A stretch of 64,000 nucleotides of DNA from Cyclobacteriaceae bacterium (lineage in GTDB: Bacteria > Bacteroidota > Bacteroidia > Cytophagales > Cyclobacteriaceae): the NCBI GenBank assembly GCA_016787725.1, contig JAEUTZ010000023.1, positions 1 through 64,000 of the forward strand, in the 5' to 3' direction. Shown here in pieces: positions 37,226 through 45,455 of this stretch; within the stretch, counting starts at the first letter, position 1, and each line of letters begins with the position of its first letter. The notes under the pieces were generated by a model, which saw only the letters and a list, made by a program, of their open reading frames with translations, made no database searches and was not told the origin of the DNA. The translations under genes and the position numbers were made by a program.

Positions 37226-37870
37226 CTATTCCTTTCCTGGTGTTGCGCCTGGCAACCTTCCTTTCAACCAGGCAATTTGGCCCCGGTGGTTCGCTTCATG
37301 TTCGCAAACATGAAACCATTTCCAATACGTATTAAAGGTCTCTTCTTTCGACCATACCGGGTCCACCGCCAGCAACCAGGGATCATCCTTCTTTTTTAGT
37401 TCGGCCAACGTCTTCGCCCGCACTTCGGTGATTTTATCAAGGTAATAGTTCACATCTTGTCCTTTAATGCTTTTACGGCCCTCCTCCCCTAAATTCATAG
37501 CGGCACCCCACTCCTTTTTTTCGGCATCATTTAAATCCTGCCGGCCCTCAAACGTATTGACCTGATAAAATTTTTCTGTTGCCCCCAGATGCATCACCAG
37601 CGCTCCTATGGTGTTTGCATTTTTGTCGTGCAGATAATCCAGCTCAGCCACCGTCAGGGACTTAACCATTTGCACGATGGTATGGCGATTGTAATTTAAC
37701 ATGGATACCAGCGTACCAATCTGGGGCGAATACCCTTCCATCGGACCTATGAAATATACGCTTGATTTTGCTGGGGTCTCGGCCTGAAGCGAAGTCAGTG
37801 GCACCACCCCGGTCGTGATTGCGATACCGGTTTTCAGAAAATTTCTGCGATTAAGGGATCTCGTATTCAT
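37226..37870 (-). CDS. DinB-family protein with Tat signal
   Basis: A 214-residue protein with a twin-arginine signal (RRNFLKTGIAI, about residues 8-18), followed by a DinB-like four-helix bundle. Metal-binding histidines are seen in VMHLGATEKFY and in the C-terminal HVCEHEANHRGQIAWLKG. DinB-type proteins bind a metal and act as nucleases or thiol transferases, mostly unknown. Export by the Tat pathway is unusual for the superfamily but common in Bacteroidota paralogues. It shares a direction and short spacing with the VOC gene. Confidence 0.85.
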   Translation of the reverse strand: MNTRSLNRRNFLKTGIAITTGVVPLTSLQAETPAKSSVYFIGPMEGYSPQIGTLVSMLNYNRHTIVQMVKSLTVAELDYLHDKNANTIGALVMHLGATEKFYQVNTFEGRQDLNDAEKKEWGAAMNLGEEGRKSIKGQDVNYYLDKITEVRAKTLAELKKKDDPWLLAVDPVWSKEETFNTYWKWFHVCEHEANHRGQIAWLKGRLPGATPGKE

Positions 37871-37930
37871 AGCCTCGGGTTAAGGCGATGAAGATACAAA
37901 ATTCCGGTGGGTGCTAACTTGGCTTTAGGA

Positions 37931-38446
37931 TTAGTTCTTCTTTACCTCCGGTTTTTCTCTGTAAAAAGTAAGCGATACACTATTTACACAATAGCGCTTC
38001 CCGGTTAGCGTGGGGCCGTCATCAAATACATGGCCCAGGTGTGAACCGCAATTCGCACACATGATTTCGGTGCGCACCCAACCATAGGCGCGATCCACCT
38101 CATATTTTATTTTTCCGCCCTCCAGGGCGCGATCGAAACTCGGCCACCCGCAATCCGAATCAAACTTCATATCGCTGGTAAACAACTCAGCATTGCAGGC
38201 TGCACAGGAGTACACCCCCTTGTCGTTTGTCTTATAATACTTCCCGGTAAATGGGGCTTCCGTACCCTTTTCCCGCAATACTTGGTACTGCTCCGGAGTT
38301 AGTAGTTTTCGCCATTCTGCTTCCGTGCGGACTATTTTCTGCTCCGCAACCGCGGGCTTCTCTTTTTCAACAATTTTGGATTTCATATCCTGACCATAGT
38401 TGGTACACGCTTGAAGGAATAAGAATAGTAATACGGCTAGTCGCAT
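37931..38446 (-). CDS. msrB: Peptide-methionine (R)-S-oxide reductase, lipoprotein
   Basis: A 171-residue protein with a lipoprotein signal (LFLQAC, Cys14) and a complete MsrB domain (about 45-165). It contains the two zinc-binding pairs CAAC and CANC, CGWPSF for the substrate site, and the catalytic cysteine in RYCVNSVSLTF. It repairs oxidised methionine in proteins, here in the periplasm. Monocistronic, with the DinB-type gene 60 bases downstream. Confidence 0.95.
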   Translation of the reverse strand: MRLAVLLFLFLQACTNYGQDMKSKIVEKEKPAVAEQKIVRTEAEWRKLLTPEQYQVLREKGTEAPFTGKYYKTNDKGVYSCAACNAELFTSDMKFDSDCGWPSFDRALEGGKIKYEVDRAYGWVRTEIMCANCGSHLGHVFDDGPTLTGKRYCVNSVSLTFYREKPEVKKN

Positions 38447-38873
38447 AAGGTAGTTTTAAGCTTTAAACAAGAAAAGGATGGCTTGAGTTTCATGAAAAAA
38501 CCCATGTGTCTTGCCCGTGACCATAATAAAATATCCCCACACCGTTCCGAGCATTGCAATTGAACCGGTATATTCTGGAAAAAACCAGTGGATCCACCAA
38601 TTTCCATGGTGGTTCAGGAGCAGGCCAGCCCTTTCCTGGAAGAATCATCCCTTTTAAACTGAACGTGAATGCAAGCGATCGGAGCCGACCCAGATAAAAT
38701 AGCGTCTTCTCAGCGCGACCACGATCCAATTCGGTGTACTCTCGTTCCTGCTCAGTCCTCTCCGGCCTCTGCAAATCCAACTTCGGGCTGCCAATCTTTC
38801 TTGTCCTCTTCAAAAAGTGTCAGGTCTTTGATCCCTGCAGACCCTTTCGCTGCTTTCCTCTAACCCACCTCTT
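38447..38873. other. Gap of 427 bases with no supported gene
   Basis: Two open frames (38490-38813 minus, 107 residues; 38669-38863 plus, 64 residues) lie here but look like chance frames: neither shows a recognisable domain or a sensible start context. No RNA gene is evident. The promoter of the aminotransferase gene is at the right end. Confidence 0.5.
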
Positions 38874-38881
38874 TATATTTG
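38874..38881 (+). promoter_or_regulatory. -7 box for the aminotransferase gene
   Basis: TATATTTG fits TAnnTTTG and ends 4 bases before the ATG at 38886. Transcription would start at or near the ATG, so the mRNA may be leaderless. No exact -33 element is seen. Confidence 0.4.
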
Positions 38882-38885
38882 TACT

Positions 38886-39944
38886 ATGATCTCCTTTTAT
38901 CCAGGACCCTCTCGGGTATATGAATCCTTGCCCAAACACATGGAGGAAGCCTACCGAACCGGGGTGCTCAGCATGAACCATCGCAGTCGGGAGTGCATGC
39001 ACTTGGTGAAGGAAACTACCCGGGAACTGAAGAAAAAGCTCAGGATTCCTGCCAATTATAAGGTGTTATTCTTATCCTCGGCTACGGAATGCTGGGAGGT
39101 GATCGCTCAATCGCTGGTAAAGGGAAATAGCATCCATCTTTTTAATGGGGCCTTTGGCAAAAAGTGGTTTTCATATACCCAGGCACTCAGGCCACAGGCA
39201 AGAGGGGTTGCCTTCGACCTGAATCAACCCCTTCCTGTTAACATCTATATGACCGAAATGATCTGCATCACTCAAAACGAAACCAGCAACGGCACGCAGG
39301 TAACCATGCCCCTCCTCCGGCACCTTCGCGACCTTAATCCTGATTGCCTTTTTGCCGTGGATGCAACTTCCTCGATGGGCGGTATCCGGCTCGATTTTTC
39401 CCTGGCCGATGTTTGGTTTGCGTCCGTACAAAAGTGTTTTGGCTTACCAGCCGGGTTGGCCGTGATGGTGTGTTCGCCTCGCGCTGTAACGCGAGCATTT
39501 GAATTGAATAAGCACGCCCACTACAATAGCCTGGTTAATCAACTTTTGTATGCTGAAAAGCATCAAACTACACACACCCCGAATGTGCTGGATATCTATT
39601 TACTGAATAAAACTTTACACAACGCTCCTGCCATTGGCATTACACATAAACGGTTGCTGGCACAAGCCAAGGCATGGTATGCCTTGTTGCAGCAATCTGG
39701 AAAATATAAACCGTTGTGTACCGATACGGCACTGCAATCGCACACGGTGATTGCTGTTACTGCCCCCGCATCCCGGGTGAAGCAAGTGAAAACCAGGGCT
39801 GCGAATGCTGGATTTTTGTTAGGGGAAGGCTATGGTGACTTGCAATCAACAACGTTCAGGATTGCCAATTTCCCGGCCCTTAAACCGAAGGAGATTCTTG
39901 CATTGCAAGAGTTTCTGAAAAAAGAGCTTCAGGCATCCCCCTAA
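38886..39944 (+). CDS. Class V aminotransferase (SerC-like)
   Basis: A 352-residue PLP enzyme. The start MISFYPGPSRVYESLP is the class V opening; HRSRECMHLVKET, SSATECWEVIAQSL, FAVDATSSMGG (Asp binding PLP nitrogen) and the lysine in FASVQKCFGLPAG, which should form the Schiff base, are all present. It most resembles phosphoserine aminotransferase or alanine-glyoxylate-type enzymes; which substrate applies is not certain. Convergent with sucD, separated by a terminator. Confidence 0.87.
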   Translation: MISFYPGPSRVYESLPKHMEEAYRTGVLSMNHRSRECMHLVKETTRELKKKLRIPANYKVLFLSSATECWEVIAQSLVKGNSIHLFNGAFGKKWFSYTQALRPQARGVAFDLNQPLPVNIYMTEMICITQNETSNGTQVTMPLLRHLRDLNPDCLFAVDATSSMGGIRLDFSLADVWFASVQKCFGLPAGLAVMVCSPRAVTRAFELNKHAHYNSLVNQLLYAEKHQTTHTPNVLDIYLLNKTLHNAPAIGITHKRLLAQAKAWYALLQQSGKYKPLCTDTALQSHTVIAVTAPASRVKQVKTRAANAGFLLGEGYGDLQSTTFRIANFPALKPKEILALQEFLKKELQASP

Positions 39945-39970
39945 AAATAAAAAAGGAGGCCTCTGCCTCC
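39945..39970 (-). terminator. Terminator of sucD
   Basis: GGAGGC-CTCT-GCCTCC (39955-39970) is a 6-bp stem. On the minus strand it is followed by TTTTTTATTTTT, so it ends sucD. Confidence 0.8.
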
Positions 39971-39992
39971 CATACTAAAATGTCAATTGGCG

Positions 39993-40868
39993 CTATTTCT
40001 TAAGAACCTTTTGCATCGTCTCGCCAATCAAGGCCGGAGACTCAACCACATGCACACCGCATTCGCGCATGATTTTCATTTTAGCAGTGGCGGTATCTTC
40101 CGCGCCCCCGATAATGGCTCCGGCATGGCCCATCCTGCGGCCTGGGGGTGCCGTTTGACCGGCAATAAATCCTACCACCGGCTTCTTGTTTCCGTTTTCT
40201 TTAATCCAACGCGCAGCCACCGGTTCGTAATTGCCACCAATTTCACCAATCATGACGATGGCATCCGTCTCGGGGTCATTCATTAGTAATTCGACTGCCT
40301 CTTTGGTTGGGGTACCAATGATAGGATCACCTCCAATACCAATGGCGGTAGATACACCCAGGCCTGCCTTCACAATCTGATCAGCAGCCTCATAGGTTAG
40401 GGTACCGGATTTAGAAACGATTCCGATTCTTCCTTTCTTAAAAACAAATCCAGGCATGATGCCCACCTTGGCTTCGCCTGGAGTAATGACCCCGGGGCAA
40501 TTGGGTCCTACTAACGTGGCGCCTTTTTCTTTCACATATTTCTTGGCAATCATCATGTCCTTGACGGGAATACCCTCGGTAATGGCCACGATTACCCTGA
40601 TGCCGGCATCCGCAGCTTCCATAATAGAGTCAGCAGCAAAGGCAGGGGGCACAAAAATGATCGAAACATCCGCACCGGTTTTTTCAACGGCTTCTTTTAC
40701 TGTATTAAACACAGGACGTCCTAAATGCACCTGGCCGCCTTTGGCTGGAGTTACTCCCCCGACCACATTCGTACCATATTCAATCATTTGGCCGGCATGA
40801 AATGTACCTTCCGAACCGGTAAACCCTTGAACAATAATTCGGGAGTTCTTATTGACTAAAACACTCAT
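39993..40868 (-). CDS. sucD: Succinyl-CoA synthetase, alpha subunit
   Basis: A 291-residue subunit that binds CoA and carries the phosphohistidine of the TCA-cycle enzyme making succinate from succinyl-CoA with ATP or GTP formation. The N-terminal CoA-binding Rossmann fold starts with [20 protein letters not shown]. The catalytic histidine is His248 in [13 protein letters not shown]. Length is normal. The beta subunit gene is not in the window, so the two are unlinked here. It has a near-consensus promoter and its own terminator. Confidence 0.96.
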   Translation of the reverse strand: MSVLVNKNSRIIVQGFTGSEGTFHAGQMIEYGTNVVGGVTPAKGGQVHLGRPVFNTVKEAVEKTGADVSIIFVPPAFAADSIMEAADAGIRVIVAITEGIPVKDMMIAKKYVKEKGATLVGPNCPGVITPGEAKVGIMPGFVFKKGRIGIVSKSGTLTYEAADQIVKAGLGVSTAIGIGGDPIIGTPTKEAVELLMNDPETDAIVMIGEIGGNYEPVAARWIKENGNKKPVVGFIAGQTAPPGRRMGHAGAIIGGAEDTATAKMKIMRECGVHVVESPALIGETMQKVLKK

Positions 40869-40887
40869 ACAGCATCAGGTTAGCGTA

Positions 40888-40918
40888 CAAAATTAGGAGA
40901 ATAATGTTGTCGGCCAAA
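40888..40918 (-). promoter_or_regulatory. Consensus Bacteroidota promoter of sucD
   Basis: On the minus strand TTTG (40918-40915), a 19-base spacer and TAATTTTG (40895-40888) match the TTTG-N19-21-TAnnTTTG primary promoter of Bacteroidota exactly. The ATG of sucD follows 19 bases later. Confidence 0.8.
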
Positions 40919-40944
40919 TGCAACTGCTACGAACAGGTACTAAC

Positions 40945-40970
40945 AAAAAGACCCGGTTAAAAACCGGGTC
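40945..40970 (-). terminator. Terminator after the FecR-like gene
   Basis: GACCCGGTT (40950-40958) pairs with AACCGGGTC (40962-40970). On the minus strand TTTTTG follows, giving an intrinsic terminator for the gene ending at 40992. Confidence 0.85.
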
Positions 40971-40991
40971 ATCTGTTAAATTTCATAACGG

Positions 40992-41888
40992 CTACTTAAT
41001 CTCCACTTTCAACTTATTCCGCAACAAAAATTCGTCATAATACTCGCGGTAGGTGGGATTGGTAGGGTCTAATTTGATCACTTGTTCATAGGCCGATATG
41101 GCATCAATGATCAGCTTATTTTGCTCATAATACGATGCCAGGTACAACTTGCCCAATTCCGAATCCAGGGTAACTTCTTTTGAGAGTTCGTTTACGCCAG
41201 CGATGATCTTTTCACGTTCTTTTTCCGGCAGACGCTTAATGATGTACCGTTCATCCGCCTTTGCTCCGGTAGATTTCGATTGAATCTCAACTAAAATCTC
41301 GGGTTCGCTGGCAAGTTTAGGGTTGTTTAAGTCAACGACCAACGAAGTTTCAGGGGTCTCTTGCTTCAACAAAGTCTCCCCAAACATATTCTGAAGCAAA
41401 ATCGTGTACGGTCCTTTCTCCTTATTGTCCCACCCAATATACACTTCGTTGTTTAAAACATTGGCCAGCTTGCTTTCCGGCAAGAAAATCTTGATACCTA
41501 CACCGCGGTGCGCTGCTCCCGTTGCATTCAACCGGTTTTTCTTTTCTTCAGCTGAATTTTTACTGAGCATGAAGTCTGCGTACTTGTTTAAAACGCCCGC
41601 CTCGCCCTGAACACGTCCGGCCAGGTCTTCGACTTTGTAAACGCCAGGTTTCTTCTCTTCCAATGGCTTGCCCGATTGATGCACTAATCCAATGGATGCG
41701 TTTTCTGAGATCTTTAACTCATCACCCATATTGAGGCTCGTTCCGGTTTTCACAGGCTGCCAGGTATCGCCCGATTTGACTTCGTTAGCCCCTTTATTGG
41801 CCAACACCCTGAAGACATACGATTGCGCATTGGCTGCCGAATAAACAGCTGCCAATCCCAACACCATCACTAGTTTTAGACTTTTCAT
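40992..41888 (-). CDS. FecR/SH3-like secreted protein with C-terminal TPR-like helices (paralogue 2)
   Basis: A 298-residue protein with a signal peptide (about 1-21), then a FecR-like beta domain (about 25-110: ANKGANEVKSGDTWQPVKTG, VYKVEDLAGRVQGEAGVLNKYADF) and a C-terminal helical repeat (KLIIDAISAYEQVIKLDPTNPTYREYYDEF) of TPR type. The middle (about 130-215) is another beta domain. Closely related to the next gene over its whole length. FecR-like domains usually sense or transmit signals at the membrane; no TonB receptor is next to it. Follows paralogue 1 and the CHASE2 gene on the same strand. Confidence 0.75.
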   Translation of the reverse strand: MKSLKLVMVLGLAAVYSAANAQSYVFRVLANKGANEVKSGDTWQPVKTGTSLNMGDELKISENASIGLVHQSGKPLEEKKPGVYKVEDLAGRVQGEAGVLNKYADFMLSKNSAEEKKNRLNATGAAHRGVGIKIFLPESKLANVLNNEVYIGWDNKEKGPYTILLQNMFGETLLKQETPETSLVVDLNNPKLASEPEILVEIQSKSTGAKADERYIIKRLPEKEREKIIAGVNELSKEVTLDSELGKLYLASYYEQNKLIIDAISAYEQVIKLDPTNPTYREYYDEFLLRNKLKVEIK

Positions 41889-41965
41889 TTTCGTTGAAAT
41901 TTGAATCGTTGACTATCCGAAATTCTAACTTGAGGTGTTCGAAGATTCTGAACTACCTCTGAACA

Positions 41966-42862
41966 TTACTTACTTTCGGTTTTCAGTTTATTTCGCAGTA
42001 AGAACTCCTCGTAATACTCCTTGTAGGTGGGATTATCGGGGGCCACGGAAATCACCTGCTCGTAGGCGGTGATGGCATCGATAATCAATTTGTTCTGCTC
42101 ATAGAACGAAGCGAAGTACAACTTACCCATCTCCGATTCAGGCGTGATTTCTTTGGTAAGCTCCGTAATACCGGAGGCAATCTTTTCACGCTCGCCCGGA
42201 GACAGTCGTTTAATCAGGTACCGCTCGTCCGACTTCGCCCCGGTAGGTTTCGCTTCAATTTCCACTAAAATTGCAGATTCATTAATGAACTTCGGATCAT
42301 TCAGGTCGATGGAAACCTTGTTGGTGGAGGATTCCAACTGCAGCAACAGATCATCAAACATGTTGAGGAAAGAAACCTTATAGGGACCTTTCTCTTTATT
42401 ATCCCAACTGATAAACACAACGTTGTTATACACGCTGGCAAATTGATTATTCGGCAAAAAGACTTTGATACCCAACCCCCGGTGTGCAGCTCCCGTTGCA
42501 TTCAATCGGTTTTTCTTGGCTTCGGCCGAGTTGCTGCTCAACATAAAGTCAGCATATTTATTCAGCACTCCGGCTTCGCCCTGAACACGCGCTGCCAGAT
42601 CGGCCACTTTATAAACTCCCGGTTTTTTCTCTTCCAGGGGCTTTCCCGATTTATGTACCAACCCCACGGTTGCATTCTCGGTGATTTTCAGTTCATCCCC
42701 AATATTTAAACTGGCCCCCGTTTTTACGGGTTGCCAGGTATCACCCACCCTAATTTCATTCGCGCCCTTATTCGTTAAAACCCGGAAGGTATAATTCTGG
42801 GCTTGCGAAAAGAGGGTGCACGCCAAGAGGCCAACAATAAATAAAATTCTGCCTTTTTTCAT
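41966..42862 (-). CDS. FecR/SH3-like secreted protein with C-terminal TPR-like helices (paralogue 1)
   Basis: A 298-residue protein of the same length and layout as its neighbour, showing tandem duplication; the stretch GKPLEEKKPGVYKV is identical in both. Signal peptide about 1-21 (cleavage near SQAQ). Differences gather in the middle domain and the C-terminal helices, suggesting different partners. It lies 53 bases downstream of the CHASE2 gene and may be read on the same transcript. The function is not known. Confidence 0.75.
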   Translation of the reverse strand: MKKGRILFIVGLLACTLFSQAQNYTFRVLTNKGANEIRVGDTWQPVKTGASLNIGDELKITENATVGLVHKSGKPLEEKKPGVYKVADLAARVQGEAGVLNKYADFMLSSNSAEAKKNRLNATGAAHRGLGIKVFLPNNQFASVYNNVVFISWDNKEKGPYKVSFLNMFDDLLLQLESSTNKVSIDLNDPKFINESAILVEIEAKPTGAKSDERYLIKRLSPGEREKIASGITELTKEITPESEMGKLYFASFYEQNKLIIDAITAYEQVISVAPDNPTYKEYYEEFLLRNKLKTESK

Positions 42863-42915
42863 GGTTTTAATGGATTTGCAGCACCAAATTACTAAAAAAT
42901 CGTGCCAATCTTTGG

Positions 42916-44238
42916 TTACTCATTTAATACCTCCACCGACTTTTTGGTAAGCTGCCATTTTCGGATTTGGTTCTGGAATCCTTTAAAGATGTCATAACTG
43001 GGGCCAACCAGGGCCGATGCTGCCAAGGTGAGGGAAAGGTCCAATTTCAGAGAGGCGTAGCTAAACGAATAAACTATCAATCCGGATGTGGCCAGAATCA
43101 GAAAGACCTGAATTATAACGGAAAGTGTGTCGAACCACAAGGGTAAGTTTCGATCAATAATAATGAAAAGTACAACGGTCAAATAACACACAATAATGGC
43201 AATCGCATTCAACTGCCAGGGAGCTAACTCATCAATGTAATCTTCATTCAAAATCATGGCCACCACGTTGGCGTGTACAACCAGACCAAACATATCCGGG
43301 TTGGCACGACCGGCTACCTTTTTGTTTAGGGGTGTGAAAAACTTGTCCTCCCAACTGGGGTCTCCAAAGTAGTCGCCCATGATACCGATCATGACAATAC
43401 TTCCTTCGAAAATATCTTTGATGTATTCATCCTGCAACAACTTATCCCAGTCAATGGCATAGAACATGATGGGATACTTGGTGGTGGAAAGATCGGCTGA
43501 ATTTAAACCGCTGAGCCGATAGTCCTGGATCTCCACATTGCCGCGGTAGTTAATGATCTCCTCTTTCTTATTTCGGGCAAGAAATCGCCTGGCCTTCATC
43601 GAATCATACAACATGGCAATCTGAACACTAAAGGCCAGTTCCTCATTGCCGTTTACTTCCATGCGGGGAAAAACAGACCGGCATAGTTTCACATCTTCCT
43701 GATGCGAAGCGTTGGTGGGCAAGCTGGCGAAGGCATTGTAGGCATACCGTTTGAACATCTCATCGGAATACTCGATCGAATCATAAACATCGATGTCCCC
43801 CTGGCTGGCCAGCGCCTTTGTTTGCATGAGCTTACTCACTAGCACCACATTACCAGCTTCCTGAATAGCATTGCTGAGCATGAGGTTCCCCAGCGTGTCC
43901 AGCAATTGGGGGCAGTTGAGTGTATCGTATAATCCACCTTCACAATTAAAAAAACTATCAATGCCGATCACCTTGGGTTTGTGTTGACTGATCTTCATGA
44001 CTTGCTGTGCAATGAGCGCTCGGTTCGGGGCCAGGTTAACCAATACGATTCGCTGGTCAACATCAGGATCCAACCGCATGTTGGAAAAGGCATAATCCGT
44101 TAACTCAAAATCAGTAAGAGCCTGCGAGATAGGATCAAACGCGCTGAAAAATTTCAAGTCGGCCAATTTGCTTACTCCCCACATCAATACGAAGACGAAG
44201 ACGGTGATTGCAAGACTTTGCAGTGAGATTTTCTTCAT
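42916..44238 (-). CDS. CHASE2-domain membrane protein without an effector domain
   Basis: A 440-residue protein: an N-terminal membrane helix (about 10-25), an extracytoplasmic CHASE2 sensor domain (about 40-340, with RIVLVNLAPNRALIAQ, VIGIDSFF and GSIVMIGIMGDYFGD), then three C-terminal membrane helices (about 340-420) and a short tail. CHASE2 domains usually sit in front of adenylate cyclases, kinases or diguanylate cyclases; here nothing follows, so the signal would have to pass to a partner. The two FecR-like genes next to it are obvious candidates. Confidence 0.85.
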   Translation of the reverse strand: MKKISLQSLAITVFVFVLMWGVSKLADLKFFSAFDPISQALTDFELTDYAFSNMRLDPDVDQRIVLVNLAPNRALIAQQVMKISQHKPKVIGIDSFFNCEGGLYDTLNCPQLLDTLGNLMLSNAIQEAGNVVLVSKLMQTKALASQGDIDVYDSIEYSDEMFKRYAYNAFASLPTNASHQEDVKLCRSVFPRMEVNGNEELAFSVQIAMLYDSMKARRFLARNKKEEIINYRGNVEIQDYRLSGLNSADLSTTKYPIMFYAIDWDKLLQDEYIKDIFEGSIVMIGIMGDYFGDPSWEDKFFTPLNKKVAGRANPDMFGLVVHANVVAMILNEDYIDELAPWQLNAIAIIVCYLTVVLFIIIDRNLPLWFDTLSVIIQVFLILATSGLIVYSFSYASLKLDLSLTLAASALVGPSYDIFKGFQNQIRKWQLTKKSVEVLNE

Positions 44239-44293
44239 ATATAAAGTAAGTTCAATATAAATTTAGAAATTTAACCGATCAATCAATACACCT

Positions 44294-45292
44294 GTGAAGA
44301 ACTCCGCACCGAATCGTCCTTCCCTTGATGACTTTCGGAAACAGATCATCAACGGAAACCGCGTGGTATTGGCACAGGCCATTACCTTGGTGGAAAGTCA
44401 GCGGGTTGAGGATATTCAAATCGCCAATCAGTTGGTAGAAGCGCTATTGCCCCATACCGGAAAATCGATGCGGATCGCGATCACGGGAGTACCGGGTGTT
44501 GGAAAAAGTACGTTCATTGAAACCTTCGGCAAGTACCTCACCGCCCAAACAAAAAAAATTGCCGTACTCGCAATTGATCCCTCCAGCTATAAAACCAAGG
44601 GGAGTATCCTGGGTGATAAAACCCGCATGGAAGAGCTGGCCAAAGATCCGCTGGCGTTTATTCGACCCACGGCAACCGGTGCAACCTTAGGAGGTGTTGC
44701 TGACCGCACGCGCGAAGCCATTCTGCTATGTGAAGCAGCCGGCTTCGAAATCGTAATCGTTGAGACGGTGGGCGTGGGCCAATCGGAAGTGGCCGTTCGC
44801 AACCTGGTTGACTTTTTTTTGCTGTTGATGCTGGCCGGTGCCGGTGACGAATTGCAGGGAATAAAAAAAGGAATCATGGAGATGGCCGATGCCATTGTCA
44901 TCACCAAAGCCGATGGTGACAATGTGAAGCCTGCTAATCAGGCGAAGGCCGACTATCAGCATGCGTTGCATTTATTTTCTGAAAACACCGCAGGCTGGCG
45001 ACCCCGGGTGATAACCTCTTCCGCTTTGGAAAACAAGGGGATTGAAGAAACCTGGACCCTGATCCAAGACTACTTTAACGTTATTCACTCAAATAACAGC
45101 TTTAAAGAACTCCGGAAACAACAGAACCTGGTGTGGTTTCACGACAGCATCCAGCAACATGTGCGGCAACACTTGCTGGAATCCGTTAAAGTAAAAACTC
45201 ACATTCAGAATCTTGAAAAACAGATTGCCGAGAATAGAATTCTCCCTTCACGCGCTGCGCAATTGATTATTCAGGACTTTTTTCAGACCTAG
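44294..45292 (+). CDS. meaB: Methylmalonyl-CoA mutase-associated GTPase
   Basis: A 332-residue G3E-type P-loop GTPase (ArgK/MeaB). GVPGVGKST (about 63-71) is the Walker A; LAIDPSSYKTKGSILGDKTRM and ETVGVGQSEV are Walker B/switch signatures; ITKADGDN supplies base specificity. It chaperones B12 loading and protects adenosylcobalamin-dependent methylmalonyl-CoA mutase. No mutase gene is in the window, but a riboswitch-controlled B12 receptor and binding protein lie within 3.5 kb. Its 3' end overlaps an antisense small gene. Confidence 0.93.
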   Translation: MKNSAPNRPSLDDFRKQIINGNRVVLAQAITLVESQRVEDIQIANQLVEALLPHTGKSMRIAITGVPGVGKSTFIETFGKYLTAQTKKIAVLAIDPSSYKTKGSILGDKTRMEELAKDPLAFIRPTATGATLGGVADRTREAILLCEAAGFEIVIVETVGVGQSEVAVRNLVDFFLLLMLAGAGDELQGIKKGIMEMADAIVITKADGDNVKPANQAKADYQHALHLFSENTAGWRPRVITSSALENKGIEETWTLIQDYFNVIHSNNSFKELRKQQNLVWFHDSIQQHVRQHLLESVKVKTHIQNLEKQIAENRILPSRAAQLIIQDFFQT

Positions 45293-45443
45293 TTTTATGC
45301 GCTTTAAATCCATAAGGGCAATGCCGGCAACTCCGCTTACAACACGAGTTGCGTTTCTTAAGATAGACAGCCGTGAAGACCATTAGGCCGTTTTCCCAAT
45401 AGTAATCCTCACCCTCTCGTAATAAAGCTGACTGAATCTTCAA
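45267..45443 (-). CDS. DUF5522 small cysteine-rich protein
   Basis: A 58-residue frame in the space between the TonB receptor and meaB. It contains the DUF5522 signature: DYYWENGLMVFTAVYLKKRN then CC, RSCRHCPYGF, which forms a likely metal or cluster site with five cysteines and a histidine. It starts at a TTG at 45443 preceded by AAGGAGGGG, and an in-frame TAA lies 9 bases upstream, so no longer form exists. It begins 12 bases after the receptor stop, so it should be on the same transcript, and its last 26 bases run antisense to the end of meaB. Function unknown. Confidence 0.8.
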   Translation of the reverse strand: MKIQSALLREGEDYYWENGLMVFTAVYLKKRNSCCKRSCRHCPYGFKAHKTRSEKSPE

Positions 45444-45455
45444 GGCCCCTCCTTA

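Noticed and set aside
38490-38813. 107-residue minus-strand frame as a gene
   Set aside because: No domain or signal, unlikely residue pattern and no sign of conserved start; probably a chance frame in a gap.
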